A stretch of DNA of 64,000 bases from Prochlorococcus sp. AG-402-O16. Lineage in GTDB: Bacteria; Cyanobacteriota; Cyanobacteriia; PCC-6307; Cyanobiaceae. This document shows positions 1 to 7,529 of the stretch, piece after piece; the first letter of the stretch is position 1; the number at the start of each line of letters is the position of its first letter. The stretch is from the NCBI GenBank assembly GCA_003216415.1, contig QCIY01000007.1:1-64000 (forward strand), in the 5' to 3' direction. Made by a program: the position numbers and the translations under genes. The notes below the pieces were generated by a model. It was given only the letters and a program-made list of their open reading frames with translations, was not told where the DNA came from and made no database searches.

Positions 1-83
1 TCAATTCTTTTTGTACCTAAAATTGATAGCAAAACGACTAAAATTATGAATATTTCAGGCGAATTTAAACCTAATAGTTTCAT
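1..83 (-). CDS. TatA/TatB-like small membrane protein, N-terminal part only
   Basis: The first 27 codons of a minus-strand gene run off the left edge with no stop. The start is ATG (complement of cat at 81-83), preceded by GAGAATTA as a weak ribosome site. The peptide opens MKLLGLNSPEIFIILVVLLS and then LGTKRI. This resembles the start of TatA/TatB/Hcf106 proteins: a short N-terminal membrane helix, a G-x-K turn, then presumably an amphipathic helix. TatA-family proteins form the twin-arginine export pore in the plasma and thylakoid membranes. The usual F-G-P turn is replaced by L-G-T, so it may be a divergent paralogue and not the working TatA. The rest of the protein lies outside the window. 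Confidence 0.55.
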   Translation of the reverse strand, partial: MKLLGLNSPEIFIILVVLLSILGTKRI

Positions 84-130
84 TAATTCTCATATTCTAT
101 TTATATTTTAGTACATACTAAAAATTTAAT

Positions 131-523
131 CTAATTATTCTCAAAAGTTGGTAAATAAAGTTCCCTATTTGATGCAATTAAACCCTCTTCTTTAAAAAAA
201 ATTTCTAGATCTTTTAAATCATTTATATCTACAAATTCACCACAATTATCTAATATATTATTATGAGTGAAATTCCATAAATTATCCAAATATTCGTCAT
301 CGTCTGGAAATGCTACAAATTTTAAATATGTATTATTCAAAGCATATTCACTAGCAAAATCAGAATCTAATCCTTCCCTCTTAGCATCACAAAAAACTTT
401 AGCAAATCTTTTACCTACTGAAGTTTGAGCACTCGATAAATCTAAATTAGCCTGGATAGCTTTTACATTTGTTGGAGCAATAAAAATAATTATTGGAAGA
501 AAAATAGATATTAATATAAACAA
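131..523 (-). CDS. hypothetical secreted protein, 130 aa
   Basis: The best start is TTG at 521-523, with AAGGAAA eight bases upstream. The N-terminus is a hydrophobic signal peptide (residues about 1-22, ending near NVKA), so the product is probably exported to the periplasm or lumen. The mature part is acidic and contains two cysteines near residues 45 and 93. I do not recognise the family. It is transcribed away from the dihydrouridine synthase gene, with a 174 bp AT-rich divergent spacer between them. A non-ATG start with a good Shine-Dalgarno is common in this genome type. Confidence 0.6.
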   Translation of the reverse strand: MFILISIFLPIIIFIAPTNVKAIQANLDLSSAQTSVGKRFAKVFCDAKREGLDSDFASEYALNNTYLKFVAFPDDDEYLDNLWNFTHNNILDNCGEFVDINDLKDLEIFFKEEGLIASNRELYLPTFENN

Positions 524-697
524 GAAAAAATTTCCTTTATTAATTTTAACTTAATATAAACTAACAAAAAAAGTAATAAATTAGGCCTATTTAAGTAAAA
601 GCTCTTATTATAAATTTAAAGAAATAAAATAGAAAACATAAAATCAACTCCATATAAGAATTTATAATAAAAAAAGATTAAATAAATTCAAAATTAT

Positions 698-1705
698 ATG
701 TCTTCAAATATAAAGCTTAAAGGAAGGGGAGTTAACAGGATAATTACGAGTAAGGTGATGCTATCGCCATTAGCAGGAGTTACAGATAACATTTTTAGGC
801 GACTTGTACGTAAATGGGCTCCAAACTCTTTACTTTTTACAGAAATGATAAATGCCACAAGTCTTAAAAAAGGATTTGGAACACAAAAAATCAATCAAAT
901 AGATTTAGAAGATGGTCCAGTTGGAGTACAAATATTTGATAATAGACCATATGCTGTTTCTGAAGCAGCGAAACAAGCTGAGGATTCTGGAGCATTCTTA
1001 ATTGATATAAATATGGGATGTCCAGTAAAAAAAATTGCAAAGAAAGGGGGAGGCAGTGCCTTAATTAAAGACAGAAAACTTGCTATAGAATTAGTCAAAA
1101 ATGTAGCAAAAGCTGTTAAAGTTCCAGTTACAGTAAAAACACGACTCGGATGGAATAGTAAAGAGGAAAATATAGAGGATTTCCTATTTAAGCTTCAAGA
1201 TGCGGGAGCAACAATGATCACACTTCATGGAAGAACCAGAAAAGAGGGGTTTTCAGGGAAGTCAGATTGGAAAATGATCGGGAGACTTAAAAAGTTATTG
1301 GAAATTCCAGTAATTGCTAACGGAGATATCAAAGATCCAGATGACGCTCTTAATTGTTTAAAAGAAACAAATGCTGATGGTGTAATGATTGGGAGAGGGA
1401 TTTTAGGATCCCCATGGAAAATAGGAGAAATAGATGATGCCATTAGAGAAAATAATAGTTTTAAAGAACCAAACACAGAAGAAAAACTATATTTAATTAT
1501 TGAGCATCTGGACGAATTAATAAAAGAAAAAGGAGATCACGGCTTGCTAATTGCCAGGAAACATATTTCGTGGACATGCAAAGATTTTAAAGGTGCATCA
1601 AATTTGAGAAATAACTTGGTTAGAGCTGTTGATAAAAATGAAGTTAAAAATTTAATAAATAAAATGATTAAAACTTTGAAAAATGAAAAAAATACATTAG
1701 CTTAA
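698..1705 (+). CDS. dus: tRNA-dihydrouridine synthase (DusB/NifR3 type)
   Basis: This flavoenzyme reduces specific uridines in the tRNA D-loop with NADPH. The TIM-barrel motifs are in order: LSPLAGVTDN (residues 22-31), the proton-donating cysteine in DINMGCPV (C108), TLHGRTR (H177) and the FMN-phosphate motifs NGDIKDPDDA and MIGRGILGSPW. The length of 335 aa is normal for the family. The start at 698 adds about 20 residues before the barrel. No strong Shine-Dalgarno is visible, so an internal ATG at 758 cannot be excluded. The DUF2470 gene follows after 18 bases and is probably co-transcribed. Marine picocyanobacteria have few Dus paralogues, so the exact target uridine cannot be read from sequence. 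Confidence 0.93.
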   Translation: MSSNIKLKGRGVNRIITSKVMLSPLAGVTDNIFRRLVRKWAPNSLLFTEMINATSLKKGFGTQKINQIDLEDGPVGVQIFDNRPYAVSEAAKQAEDSGAFLIDINMGCPVKKIAKKGGGSALIKDRKLAIELVKNVAKAVKVPVTVKTRLGWNSKEENIEDFLFKLQDAGATMITLHGRTRKEGFSGKSDWKMIGRLKKLLEIPVIANGDIKDPDDALNCLKETNADGVMIGRGILGSPWKIGEIDDAIRENNSFKEPNTEEKLYLIIEHLDELIKEKGDHGLLIARKHISWTCKDFKGASNLRNNLVRAVDKNEVKNLINKMIKTLKNEKNTLA

Positions 1706-1723
1706 AAAAAATCTATTCTTTAA

Positions 1724-1978
1724 ATGAAAATAATTAGTAAAGAGACTAGTAAAAGAGTTTGTGATCATATGAACAATGATCACATTGATTCAGTTCACAA
1801 ATATCTTCTTCATTATGGGAAGATATCAAGCTTTGAGAATGCTTATATGGAAGAAATTAATAACAGTTATATAAAAATCAAATACGATGGCAAGTCAGCA
1901 ATTATCAACTTTAAAAAAGAAATATCTGAAGAAGAAATTCATTCAACTTTAGTTTCAATGATTAAAGAGATTAAATAA
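1724..1978 (+). CDS. DUF2470-family protein, 84 aa
   Basis: This is a small soluble protein with the pattern of the DUF2470 / pyridoxamine-oxidase-like C-terminal domain: a helix containing CDHMNNDHIDSVHKYL and then a beta meander. In larger proteins this domain sits next to split-barrel haem- or flavin-associated domains, and in cyanobacteria and plastids free-standing forms exist. No catalytic residue can be assigned. It lies 18 bases after the dihydrouridine synthase on the same strand and is probably in its operon. The family call rests on the HMNxDHxDS motif, and the biochemical role is unknown. Confidence 0.7.
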   Translation: MKIISKETSKRVCDHMNNDHIDSVHKYLLHYGKISSFENAYMEEINNSYIKIKYDGKSAIINFKKEISEEEIHSTLVSMIKEIK

Positions 1979-2000
1979 TAATATAATTTATATAAAAAAT

Positions 2001-2165
2001 CTAAATTTCATTTTCATAGTAATCATTTATCTTTTTACATTCTTCAAATGAAAGCATGCTTAATCTAGATGAGGCTTTTATTTTTAGAATTGCACAAACA
2101 GCTAATAAATCGGAGCTATCAACATTAAGTGCATCAGAAAGCTCTAGAACTCTAAGACCTTTCAT
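2001..2165 (-). CDS. IF-2 N-terminal-domain-like mini-protein, 54 aa
   Basis: The ORF starts at ATG (complement 2163-2165) and ends at TAG (2001-2003). It reads MKGLRVLELSDALNVDSSDL, then a helix with LLAVCAILKIKASSRLSMLS and FEECKKI. This is the layout of the IF2_N domain (R-V-x-E-L-A-x-x-L ... H-x-S-x-L-S-x-E-E), which normally occurs as repeats at the N-terminus of translation initiation factor IF-2. Here it stands alone. It is 41 bp downstream of the secreted-protein gene on the same strand. It could bind ribosome or nucleic acid, but that is inference from the domain only. A plus-strand ORF across the same bases is a shadow. Confidence 0.6.
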   Translation of the reverse strand: MKGLRVLELSDALNVDSSDLLAVCAILKIKASSRLSMLSFEECKKINDYYENEI

Positions 2166-2206
2166 TAATAAAAAATTCTATTTCTACGTTATCAAAAACT
2201 TTGAAA

Positions 2207-2446
2207 TCAATGGGCTGCATTTTTACCTAAACCTGCAACAAATGGGAAAGTTTGCTCATCACCAAATATATCTTCTGCAGAAGAATTAGAAATATTATTT
2301 TTTTTATTATTATCAGGCTTAATTTCTTCAATTTCTTTAGAAATATCATCTTTAATGTTATTTCCAATTTCTTTTGCTAATAAATTATTTGTATTAGAAA
2401 ATATTGAAAAAACTAATACACATAAAAACAAAATAATTCTTTTCAT
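2207..2446 (-). CDS. hypothetical secreted protein, 79 aa
   Basis: An ATG start is followed by a clear signal peptide (MKRIILFLCVLVFSIFSNTN, cleavage likely after LLAKE or just before it). The mature chain is short, polar and low in complexity, rich in N, K, D and E, and ends FVAGLGKNAAH. No family is recognised. The IF2_N-like mini-gene follows 41 bp downstream on the same strand. The signal peptide and the length support a real gene better than the overlapping plus-strand ORF at 2056-2289. Confidence 0.55.
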   Translation of the reverse strand: MKRIILFLCVLVFSIFSNTNNLLAKEIGNNIKDDISKEIEEIKPDNNKKNNISNSSAEDIFGDEQTFPFVAGLGKNAAH

Positions 2447-2545
2447 AAAAAATATTTATCTAATACTATTTTCTTATGTCAGTTAAGTTATTTGGAAAAA
2501 CATGAATTTTTTAAAACAAATCTAAATAAATCAAAGAAAAAATAT

Positions 2546-2782
2546 TCATCTGCCCAACTTATTTCTATTTTTAAATCTAATTAAAAAATAAAGACCTAGT
2601 AATAAAAGAATTGCTAAAGAGTACTTATTAAGAAAAACATAAACTATATATACAAGAAATGGGAATAAGCACGCCCTCTTGAAATTTAATTTCTGTTCTT
2701 TTGACATTTTTTTCCAATTTAAATATTCTTCCCATTGAAAAATCTTCTTCATTTTTCTAGCTCTATTATTACGATTAAACAT
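2546..2782 (-). CDS. small basic membrane protein, 78 aa
   Basis: A strongly basic N-terminal half (MFNRNNRARKMKKIFQWEEY) is followed by two hydrophobic stretches, about residues 36-52 and 55-68, and a basic tail. The protein is likely an integral membrane protein with two helices. No family is recognised. A second start at Met11 is possible. It stands 104 bases from the divergent thioesterase gene. Confidence 0.5.
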   Translation of the reverse strand: MFNRNNRARKMKKIFQWEEYLNWKKMSKEQKLNFKRACLFPFLVYIVYVFLNKYSLAILLLLGLYFLIRFKNRNKLGR

Positions 2783-2886
2783 AAATTTATAAATATAGTT
2801 TTGGTGATTCTTATATTAATAAAGAATAATAATATACGATATCAAAATTAGCTTTTTTCATTGATTAAATATTTTTTAAATAAAAA

Positions 2887-3306
2887 ATGAACTCAAAACC
2901 AGTTTGGAAAATAGAAAAAATTGTTTTACCTCAACATGTAGACCATGCAGGAGTAATGTGGCACGGTACATATTTTAATTGGCTTGAAGAAAGCCGAATA
3001 AATGCACTTTTGGAAGTAGGCATAAGTTATTTCGAACTAACTAAAAAAGGCTTAGATTTACCTTTAATCAATACTTCAATAAAATATAAATCTCCTTTAT
3101 TTCTTGGTGAAAGAATAACAATAGAGAGTGAATTCAATATTGAGAAAAGTCCTAGGATTAATATAATTTCAAAATTTCATAACAAGAAAAATGTAATCTT
3201 AACGATTGCTGAAGTCAATTTAGTCTTAATAAATAAACTGAATTTTTCTATAATAAGAAAAAGGCCAGACTTCCTATCAGAAGCCTTTATTAAATTAAAC
3301 GGTTGA
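2887..3306 (+). CDS. hot-dog acyl-CoA thioesterase (4HBT family; DHNA-CoA thioesterase candidate)
   Basis: This is a 4-hydroxybenzoyl-CoA-thioesterase-type hot-dog protein of 139 aa, the usual length. The diagnostic N-terminal motif is LPQHVDHAGVMWHGTYF with the catalytic aspartate D19, followed by the long central helix FNWLEESRINALLEVG. Cyanobacterial members of this subfamily hydrolyse 1,4-dihydroxy-2-naphthoyl-CoA in phylloquinone synthesis. That substrate is plausible for this gene but is inference. The start is ATG at 2887. The gene is followed on the same strand by small unknown genes and has no obvious pathway partner nearby. Confidence 0.8.
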   Translation: MNSKPVWKIEKIVLPQHVDHAGVMWHGTYFNWLEESRINALLEVGISYFELTKKGLDLPLINTSIKYKSPLFLGERITIESEFNIEKSPRINIISKFHNKKNVILTIAEVNLVLINKLNFSIIRKRPDFLSEAFIKLNG

Positions 3307-3348
3307 AATTATTATCAGCTAATTAAAAGATTTATTAAATTATTAATT

Positions 3349-3546
3349 ATGAATATATTTCAAGTTATTGACTCTTACCAATATGAAATGGAATCAAGAT
3401 ATCAAGAAAAATCAATGCTTACAAATCTTTTTACAGAGCACAAATTCATAGGTTGGTTAGGGTTGTTTATAGTATTTTTCTCTATCTTTACAATTTTTGT
3501 TTTTCAATTTCTTGAGTGGGAAAGTAATGACAATAATAAAAGTTAG
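3349..3546 (+). CDS. single-pass membrane protein, 65 aa, unknown
   Basis: A polar N-terminal third (about 33 residues, E/Q/Y rich) is followed by one strong transmembrane helix (WLGLFIVFFSIFTIFVFQFL) and a short acidic/asparagine tail. This is the layout of a tail-anchored or single-pass thylakoid protein. I do not recognise the family. It lies 42 bases after the thioesterase and 40 bases before the next gene on the same strand. Confidence 0.5.
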   Translation: MNIFQVIDSYQYEMESRYQEKSMLTNLFTEHKFIGWLGLFIVFFSIFTIFVFQFLEWESNDNNKS

Positions 3547-3586
3547 GAAGATTTAATGCTTATAATTCTAATGAAAGACTTAAAAA

Positions 3587-3838
3587 ATGGCTATCTACTT
3601 AAAAATAACAAACCCTACAGAGGTTGTAAAAAAAAAGACCTCAAAATGGCTTACAGACATCACACCTGAAAGAATTGATAGGAAATTGGTAGAGGATGAA
3701 GTGATAAAAGGAATTATCGAGCAATTAACATTAGAGGGCATAAAAGGAGAAATATCAGCAATTAATGGGTTTGAAGTAAATGAATCTTCAGTAATAACAA
3801 AAAATAATTTTGTTATAAGAAAAACAAAAACTTTTTAG
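3587..3838 (+). CDS. conserved-looking hypothetical protein, 83 aa
   Basis: A soluble protein with mixed charged and hydrophobic composition and no signal peptide. The pattern suggests a small alpha/beta fold: TEVVKKKTSKWLTDITPERI, a helix with VEDEVIKGIIEQL, then two strands. No known catalytic motif is visible. It sits between a membrane protein and the Mrr-like gene on the same strand with short gaps. I have no function to offer. Confidence 0.6.
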   Translation: MAIYLKITNPTEVVKKKTSKWLTDITPERIDRKLVEDEVIKGIIEQLTLEGIKGEISAINGFEVNESSVITKNNFVIRKTKTF

Positions 3839-3858
3839 ATCGAAAATAAAAATCTTTA

Positions 3859-4728
3859 ATGAAAATTTTTGTTATTTTAATTATTTTTATCAATTTTTTA
3901 ATTTTTATAATTGCAACAGATTATCAAATTAAAAAGAAAAGGTTTAAATTAAATAATGCCTTAAATTCAAATTTATTTATTCAAACAATTAATAATTTAA
4001 TAGAAGAAAACAAATACAATTTATTAGAGGAAAGGATTAGATTAAGGGAAATAGATGCTTACGGTAACGAGGATTATAAAAAATGGATTGGGAATCCACC
4101 TCTTGATGAAAAAGCTATAGAGAAAAACATATTAAATGGCTCTAAGCGATTTAAAGAGGGCATACCATACTTTTGGGAAAAAGTTATTTTAAAAAAATTT
4201 GGAAGTATGGAATTATTTTTCGAAAAGTGGAGATCTTATTGTGCTGAGAATCCTACTATTGATGATGAGATAATTGGATCCATTAGAAATCTTGAAAATG
4301 AAGATTGGTTTGTATTCATAGCAAGCCAAATAGAGAAATCATGCATAAACCTAATAGAAAATGATTACTCAAAAAAAATTAACGAAAGCTATAAAAAAGG
4401 TATTAAATTTGAAAATCATTGCATGAAAATCCTTAAACAACATGGCTGGGAAGTAAAAGAAACCCCTAATACTGGAGATCAAGGGGTTGACTTAATTGCA
4501 TCAATAAATGATTTGAGAATATGTATTCAATGCAAAGATCATGAAAAAGCTATTGGAAATAAAGCAGTGCAGGAAATTGCAGCTGGTAAATTATTCTGGA
4601 AAGGTACGCATGCAATAATAGTCTCAAAATCTGGGTTTACAAAGTCTGCCCATCAACTAGCAAAATCAAATAAAGTGAAACTAATCAATTTATATCAATT
4701 GAAAGATTTAGAAAAGATTATTGTTTGA
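3859..4728 (+). CDS. membrane-anchored Mrr-like restriction-endonuclease-fold protein
   Basis: Residues 1-20 form a hydrophobic anchor (MKIFVILIIFINFLIFIIAT). A central helical region of about 150 residues is unassigned. The C-terminal third is a PD-(D/E)XK nuclease of the Mrr_cat type: E185 in KFENHCMKIL, D211 in GDQGVDLIA and Q224-C-K226 in IQCKDHE, followed by NKAVQEIAAG and IIVSKSGFT. Mrr enzymes cleave modified DNA, but the fold is also used in repair and in proteins that only bind DNA. The N-terminal anchor is unusual for a restriction enzyme. No methylase or specificity gene lies nearby, so it is probably not a classical restriction system. It ends 5 bases before the convergent MAPEG gene. 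Confidence 0.75.
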   Translation: MKIFVILIIFINFLIFIIATDYQIKKKRFKLNNALNSNLFIQTINNLIEENKYNLLEERIRLREIDAYGNEDYKKWIGNPPLDEKAIEKNILNGSKRFKEGIPYFWEKVILKKFGSMELFFEKWRSYCAENPTIDDEIIGSIRNLENEDWFVFIASQIEKSCINLIENDYSKKINESYKKGIKFENHCMKILKQHGWEVKETPNTGDQGVDLIASINDLRICIQCKDHEKAIGNKAVQEIAAGKLFWKGTHAIIVSKSGFTKSAHQLAKSNKVKLINLYQLKDLEKIIV

Positions 4729-4733
4729 ATAGT

Positions 4734-5138
4734 TTATATCAAATGTGTTAAGCCCTCTTTGTAAAGCAAAAGTGTTGTAAAAATTCCAGAGGCCCACATT
4801 AAACCTCTAGCTATTGGGATATTAAATACATAGGCACCAATATATAAAAAACGGAAAATAGGATGAATCAATGCCGCAATTATTGCAATATTAGACTCAG
4901 TTAAAGTAATCAAACAAAGGAGACATGCCGGAGCATGAAGTGAAATACTTTCCCAACAATTTTGATGGCACCAAACTGCTCTTTTACCAAAAGAAGGTAA
5001 TTCTTCGAATAAAGCCCTTGGAGAAGACATATTTTCAACAGAATATCCTGCTTTAACTCTCCCTATAGTTAATGGAATAATAGATAATAAAACAACACCA
5101 ACTGATAGACAAAGACTCCAGGCAAAAGCTACTTGCAT
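4734..5138 (-). CDS. MAPEG-family membrane protein, 134 aa
   Basis: Four hydrophobic segments and the motif series RVKAGYSVENMSSPR ... RAVWCHQNCWE ... HPIFRFLYIGAYVFN ... RGLMWASGIF match the MAPEG fold (microsomal glutathione-transferase-like, four-helix trimer). The family includes glutathione transferases and leukotriene-type enzymes. Cyanobacterial forms are often annotated only as MAPEG. Substrate and glutathione use cannot be read here. The 3' end converges on the Mrr-like gene with a 5 bp gap. Confidence 0.8.
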   Translation of the reverse strand: MQVAFAWSLCLSVGVVLLSIIPLTIGRVKAGYSVENMSSPRALFEELPSFGKRAVWCHQNCWESISLHAPACLLCLITLTESNIAIIAALIHPIFRFLYIGAYVFNIPIARGLMWASGIFTTLLLYKEGLTHLI

Positions 5139-5257
5139 ACGATTTAAATAATATTATTAGCTTAATAATTGAAGCTCGTTATCGTGATAAATGAAAAACC
5201 ATTACCATATATAAAACTTTGCAAAAAATGCTGTAATTTATATTAAAAAAATCATTT

Positions 5258-5383
5258 ATGGATATTTCCAAGATAGTTTTAATTTTTGGCACAAGTTTAC
5301 TCATATATTTTGCTTTTCTGTTTTTAGGATTTTTTCTTAAGAATAAAAATCTAAAGGCACAGAATCTAAAAAAAGAAGAATAG
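5258..5383 (+). CDS. single-pass membrane mini-protein, 41 aa
   Basis: ATG at 5258, TAG ending at 5383. Residues 4-26 form a hydrophobic helix and the C-terminus is basic (FFLKNKNLKAQNLKKEE). The shape is like small subunits of photosynthetic complexes, but I do not recognise a specific one. A longer minus-strand ORF covers the same bases but is lysine/phenylalanine-rich noise. Codon use here looks like the neighbours. Confidence 0.45.
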   Translation: MDISKIVLIFGTSLLIYFAFLFLGFFLKNKNLKAQNLKKEE

Positions 5384-5390
5384 ATTATTA

Positions 5391-5456
5391 ATGCCACGCA
5401 AATTTACTATATTCTCAATATTTTTATATCTTTTTGGATATATTTCATGGAAATAA
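5391..5456 (+). CDS. possible 21-residue hydrophobic peptide
   Basis: Seven bases after the previous stop there is an ATG followed by 21 codons (MPRKFTIFSIFLYLFGYISW plus K) and TAA. It has a positive N-terminus and one hydrophobic segment. The tight spacing suggests a coupled second cistron, but the ORF is short enough to be chance. Confidence 0.22.
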   Translation: MPRKFTIFSIFLYLFGYISWK

Positions 5457-5514
5457 AATTTGATCCAAACAATAATAAGAGATATTAGAAATTAAATAAG
5501 ACAGTTGCTGGTAT

Positions 5515-5808
5515 ATGAAAAAATTTTATAAATTTCTTAAAAGTTTTCTATTTATATCACTTTGGCTTATTTTATCCTCATTTTTAACCCAATATTGGAA
5601 TACCTTTCATTGGGAATATATTTACCTTAACTTCAGAATTATATTTGATAAAGAATTTTGGTTTGTTGTAGAAAAAATACTTTTAGGATTTGATATTGGT
5701 TACTGGTTAGAAGAAGCACTAAAATTCTTAAGTTATGAAATACCTAAAGAATCTTTTAAATATTTTCCAATTTATTTCGTATTAAAGTCTATTTGGATAA
5801 GAAATTAA
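5515..5808 (+). CDS. hypothetical membrane-associated protein, 97 aa
   Basis: A hydrophobic and aromatic-rich protein (many W, F, Y). Residues 6-27 could be a signal anchor (FLKSFLFISLWLILSSFLTQ), and a second hydrophobic stretch lies near residues 46-62. The chain ends IRN, 9 bases from the convergent fibrillin gene. No family is recognised. Confidence 0.5.
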   Translation: MKKFYKFLKSFLFISLWLILSSFLTQYWNTFHWEYIYLNFRIIFDKEFWFVVEKILLGFDIGYWLEEALKFLSYEIPKESFKYFPIYFVLKSIWIRN

Positions 5809-5817
5809 TTTATATTT

Positions 5818-6360
5818 TCAATAGATTTTAATAAATTCCTTAAAATTCTTGAATAAACTCGGTGAATTTATTTTTCTTAAAACAAATAAAGTTCCTTTAT
5901 CACCTCTACAGATTCTAAGCTTATTACTTAAATAAGTTATCTCTAACCACCCTAATTGTTCATTATTTATTTCTTTCATAGCCTTTATATTTTTTCTTCC
6001 AAATTTAGGACCTATAACACCAGCATGTGTAAATTTGACCCCAATTTTTTTTTCATTTATGTAATAAAGTCTAATTAAAATACCAGTACCAATAATTGAT
6101 TTTATTCCTATAGGTTTAAGTAAATTAAGACCATTTAAATTAAAGGGATCAAGAATCTGAAGGTTATCAATAAAAGGAGAATATTTTAAAAAAGGACTAT
6201 TAGAACTACTCCACCTAAGCTCCCAAACACCCTGCAAATTATTTCTATCTTTGCTGAAGGAAAAATTATGATCAATTTCAAGTTGTTCGGCAATATTCTG
6301 TATACTCTCTGAATTTGGAGATTTAAAAAGTAAATTTAATAATTGATCTTCGATTTCCAT
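5818..6360 (-). CDS. PAP/fibrillin-family (plastid-lipid-associated) protein, 180 aa
   Basis: A short fibrillin. The sequence LQGVWELRWSSSNSPFLKY followed by a lipocalin-like beta-strand succession, and the RICRGDKGTLFVLRK strand near the C-terminus, are typical of PAP/fibrillin proteins. Plant and cyanobacterial fibrillins bind lipids and associate with thylakoids or plastoglobule-like bodies, with roles in photoprotection. It starts at ATG (6358-6360), 78 bp from the divergent DUF1330 gene. A second, longer family member lies at 8788-9558. Confidence 0.75.
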   Translation of the reverse strand: MEIEDQLLNLLFKSPNSESIQNIAEQLEIDHNFSFSKDRNNLQGVWELRWSSSNSPFLKYSPFIDNLQILDPFNLNGLNLLKPIGIKSIIGTGILIRLYYINEKKIGVKFTHAGVIGPKFGRKNIKAMKEINNEQLGWLEITYLSNKLRICRGDKGTLFVLRKINSPSLFKNFKEFIKIY

Positions 6361-6438
6361 TTAGTAAACACTGAATAAAATGCTAAGGATAAATACTCAC
6401 CTCCATATGCTATATTCTACCCAGAATGTTTTGATTCA

Positions 6439-6723
6439 ATGACAAAGAGCTATTGGCTAAAGAAAATTTCAATTCCAAATGCTGATTTATTTCTGGAATA
6501 CATTAGAACAGTTTTGCCTTGGATAAAATCTGTGGGAGGTGTGATAGTAAAAAGAGATTTGATACAAGAATCCACCTCAAATGAATGGGATGGAGGGCAA
6601 CTAGGATTAGTAATAGAATTTGAATCAAAATTCGCTGCTAAAAAAGCATTTTATTCTGAAGTATTTCAAAAATATCTTCAGTCCAGAGATTTAATGAAAC
6701 TTGTAACTATAAGTACTCTTTAA
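6439..6723 (+). CDS. DUF1330-type dimeric alpha/beta-barrel protein, 94 aa
   Basis: The protein opens with a YWLKKISIPNADLFLEYI strand-helix unit and contains GGVIVKRDLIQE, WDGGQLGLVIEFES and a following helix FAAKKAFYSEVFQKYL. This is the ferredoxin-like layout of DUF1330 proteins. Members are small dimers of unknown function. ATG start with no strong ribosome site. It is divergent from the fibrillin gene. Confidence 0.65.
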   Translation: MTKSYWLKKISIPNADLFLEYIRTVLPWIKSVGGVIVKRDLIQESTSNEWDGGQLGLVIEFESKFAAKKAFYSEVFQKYLQSRDLMKLVTISTL

Positions 6724-6858
6724 TAAATTAAACAATAGTGATCGAAACAATAAACTTATAAGTATTTATTACTATTAAATTATTTATGTAATATTTATAA
6801 CTTCACTACCAATTAGATATTTTGCAAAATTAAAATGTAAAAGTAATTCATTAATCAA

Positions 6859-7038
6859 ATGAACTATTCAACAGAAAAAGATGATTATTTGATGACAACT
6901 CCTTATACAAAAAAAATTCAGCAAAAATTTGAAAAGGTTAAGTCATTTTTAGAGCAAAATGGATTTAATTCATCAACAGACAGTTTAATGCAAGATATTG
7001 TTAGTTCAGAAGAATATATTGCTAAAAATGGCCTATAA
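6859..7038 (+). CDS. small hypothetical protein, 59 aa
   Basis: ATG at 6859, TAA ending at 7038. A polar, soluble peptide: a helix from about residue 18 to 34 (KKIQQKFEKVKSFLEQNGF) and a second helix near SLMQDIVSSEEYIAKNG. No family is recognised. It ends 5 bases before the stop of the convergent LHC-like gene, so the pair may share terminator space. Confidence 0.5.
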   Translation: MNYSTEKDDYLMTTPYTKKIQQKFEKVKSFLEQNGFNSSTDSLMQDIVSSEEYIAKNGL

Positions 7039-7043
7039 AAAAA

Positions 7044-7223
7044 TCAGAATATATTAAGAGTTCTTAAATAATAAAAACCGCCTATTAAAAAAGGCAATAA
7101 TATTCCAACAAATAAAAATATAGATTTTTTTGACTCTACTTCTGATATAGGATTAATTTCTGGTTCTATTGCAAAACCATTCTGCCTACCACCGCTTTCG
7201 GTTGTATAACCTTTTTTATTCAT
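7044..7223 (-). CDS. ssl1498-type light-harvesting-like peptide, 59 aa
   Basis: ATG at 7221-7223. The N-terminus, YTTESGGRQNGFAIEPEIN, matches the T-x-E-x-G-G-R-x-N-x-F-A-x-E-P signature found at the N-termini of cyanobacterial LHC-like and ssl1498-type proteins. It is followed by one transmembrane helix (residues 34-53) instead of the chlorophyll-binding helix of true Hli proteins: the ExxNGRxAMIG motif is absent. It probably sits in the thylakoid membrane near photosystem assembly sites. That role is inferred from the family resemblance only. Confidence 0.6.
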   Translation of the reverse strand: MNKKGYTTESGGRQNGFAIEPEINPISEVESKKSIFLFVGILLPFLIGGFYYLRTLNIF

Positions 7224-7308
7224 AAGAAAAATAATCTATGGAGATTATCTCATGTAAAAAAGTTATTTAAAAAATTTTTTACATTTAGAATTATAATAAT
7301 TTCTAATT

Positions 7309-7443
7309 CTAATAATTGATTTCAATCTGAGATTTCAATTTGGCAGCTTTTTTTAAAAGCCCTACAACTTCTTTACGGCCAGTAGCAAATTCAACCTTGT
7401 TTAATAACTCACTATATTTTTTTGTTATTTCTCTATGGTTCAT
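7309..7443 (-). CDS. basic helical mini-protein, 44 aa
   Basis: ATG at 7441-7443, TAG at 7309-7311. The peptide MNHREITKKYSELLNKVEFA plus TGRKEVVGLLKKAAKLKSQI is almost entirely predicted helix and strongly basic. No membrane segment is present. Family unknown. It lies in the same strand group as the two small genes at 7.5-8.0 kb. Confidence 0.45.
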   Translation of the reverse strand: MNHREITKKYSELLNKVEFATGRKEVVGLLKKAAKLKSQIEINY

Positions 7444-7529
7444 TTTATGTAATAGATTAATTTAATTATAAAGTTTCCAAAGATATTTTTTGTATAAAAG
7501 ATATCAAAATAGAGTTCTAATAACTATGA

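Noticed and set aside
2056-2289. Plus-strand ORF of 77 codons
   Set aside because: It overlaps two minus-strand ORFs, one with an IF2_N-like pattern and one with a signal peptide, and has no recognisable domain itself.
5179-5397. Minus-strand ORF of 72 codons
   Set aside because: Composition looks like random AT-rich sequence, and it covers the better-formed 41-codon plus-strand ORF.
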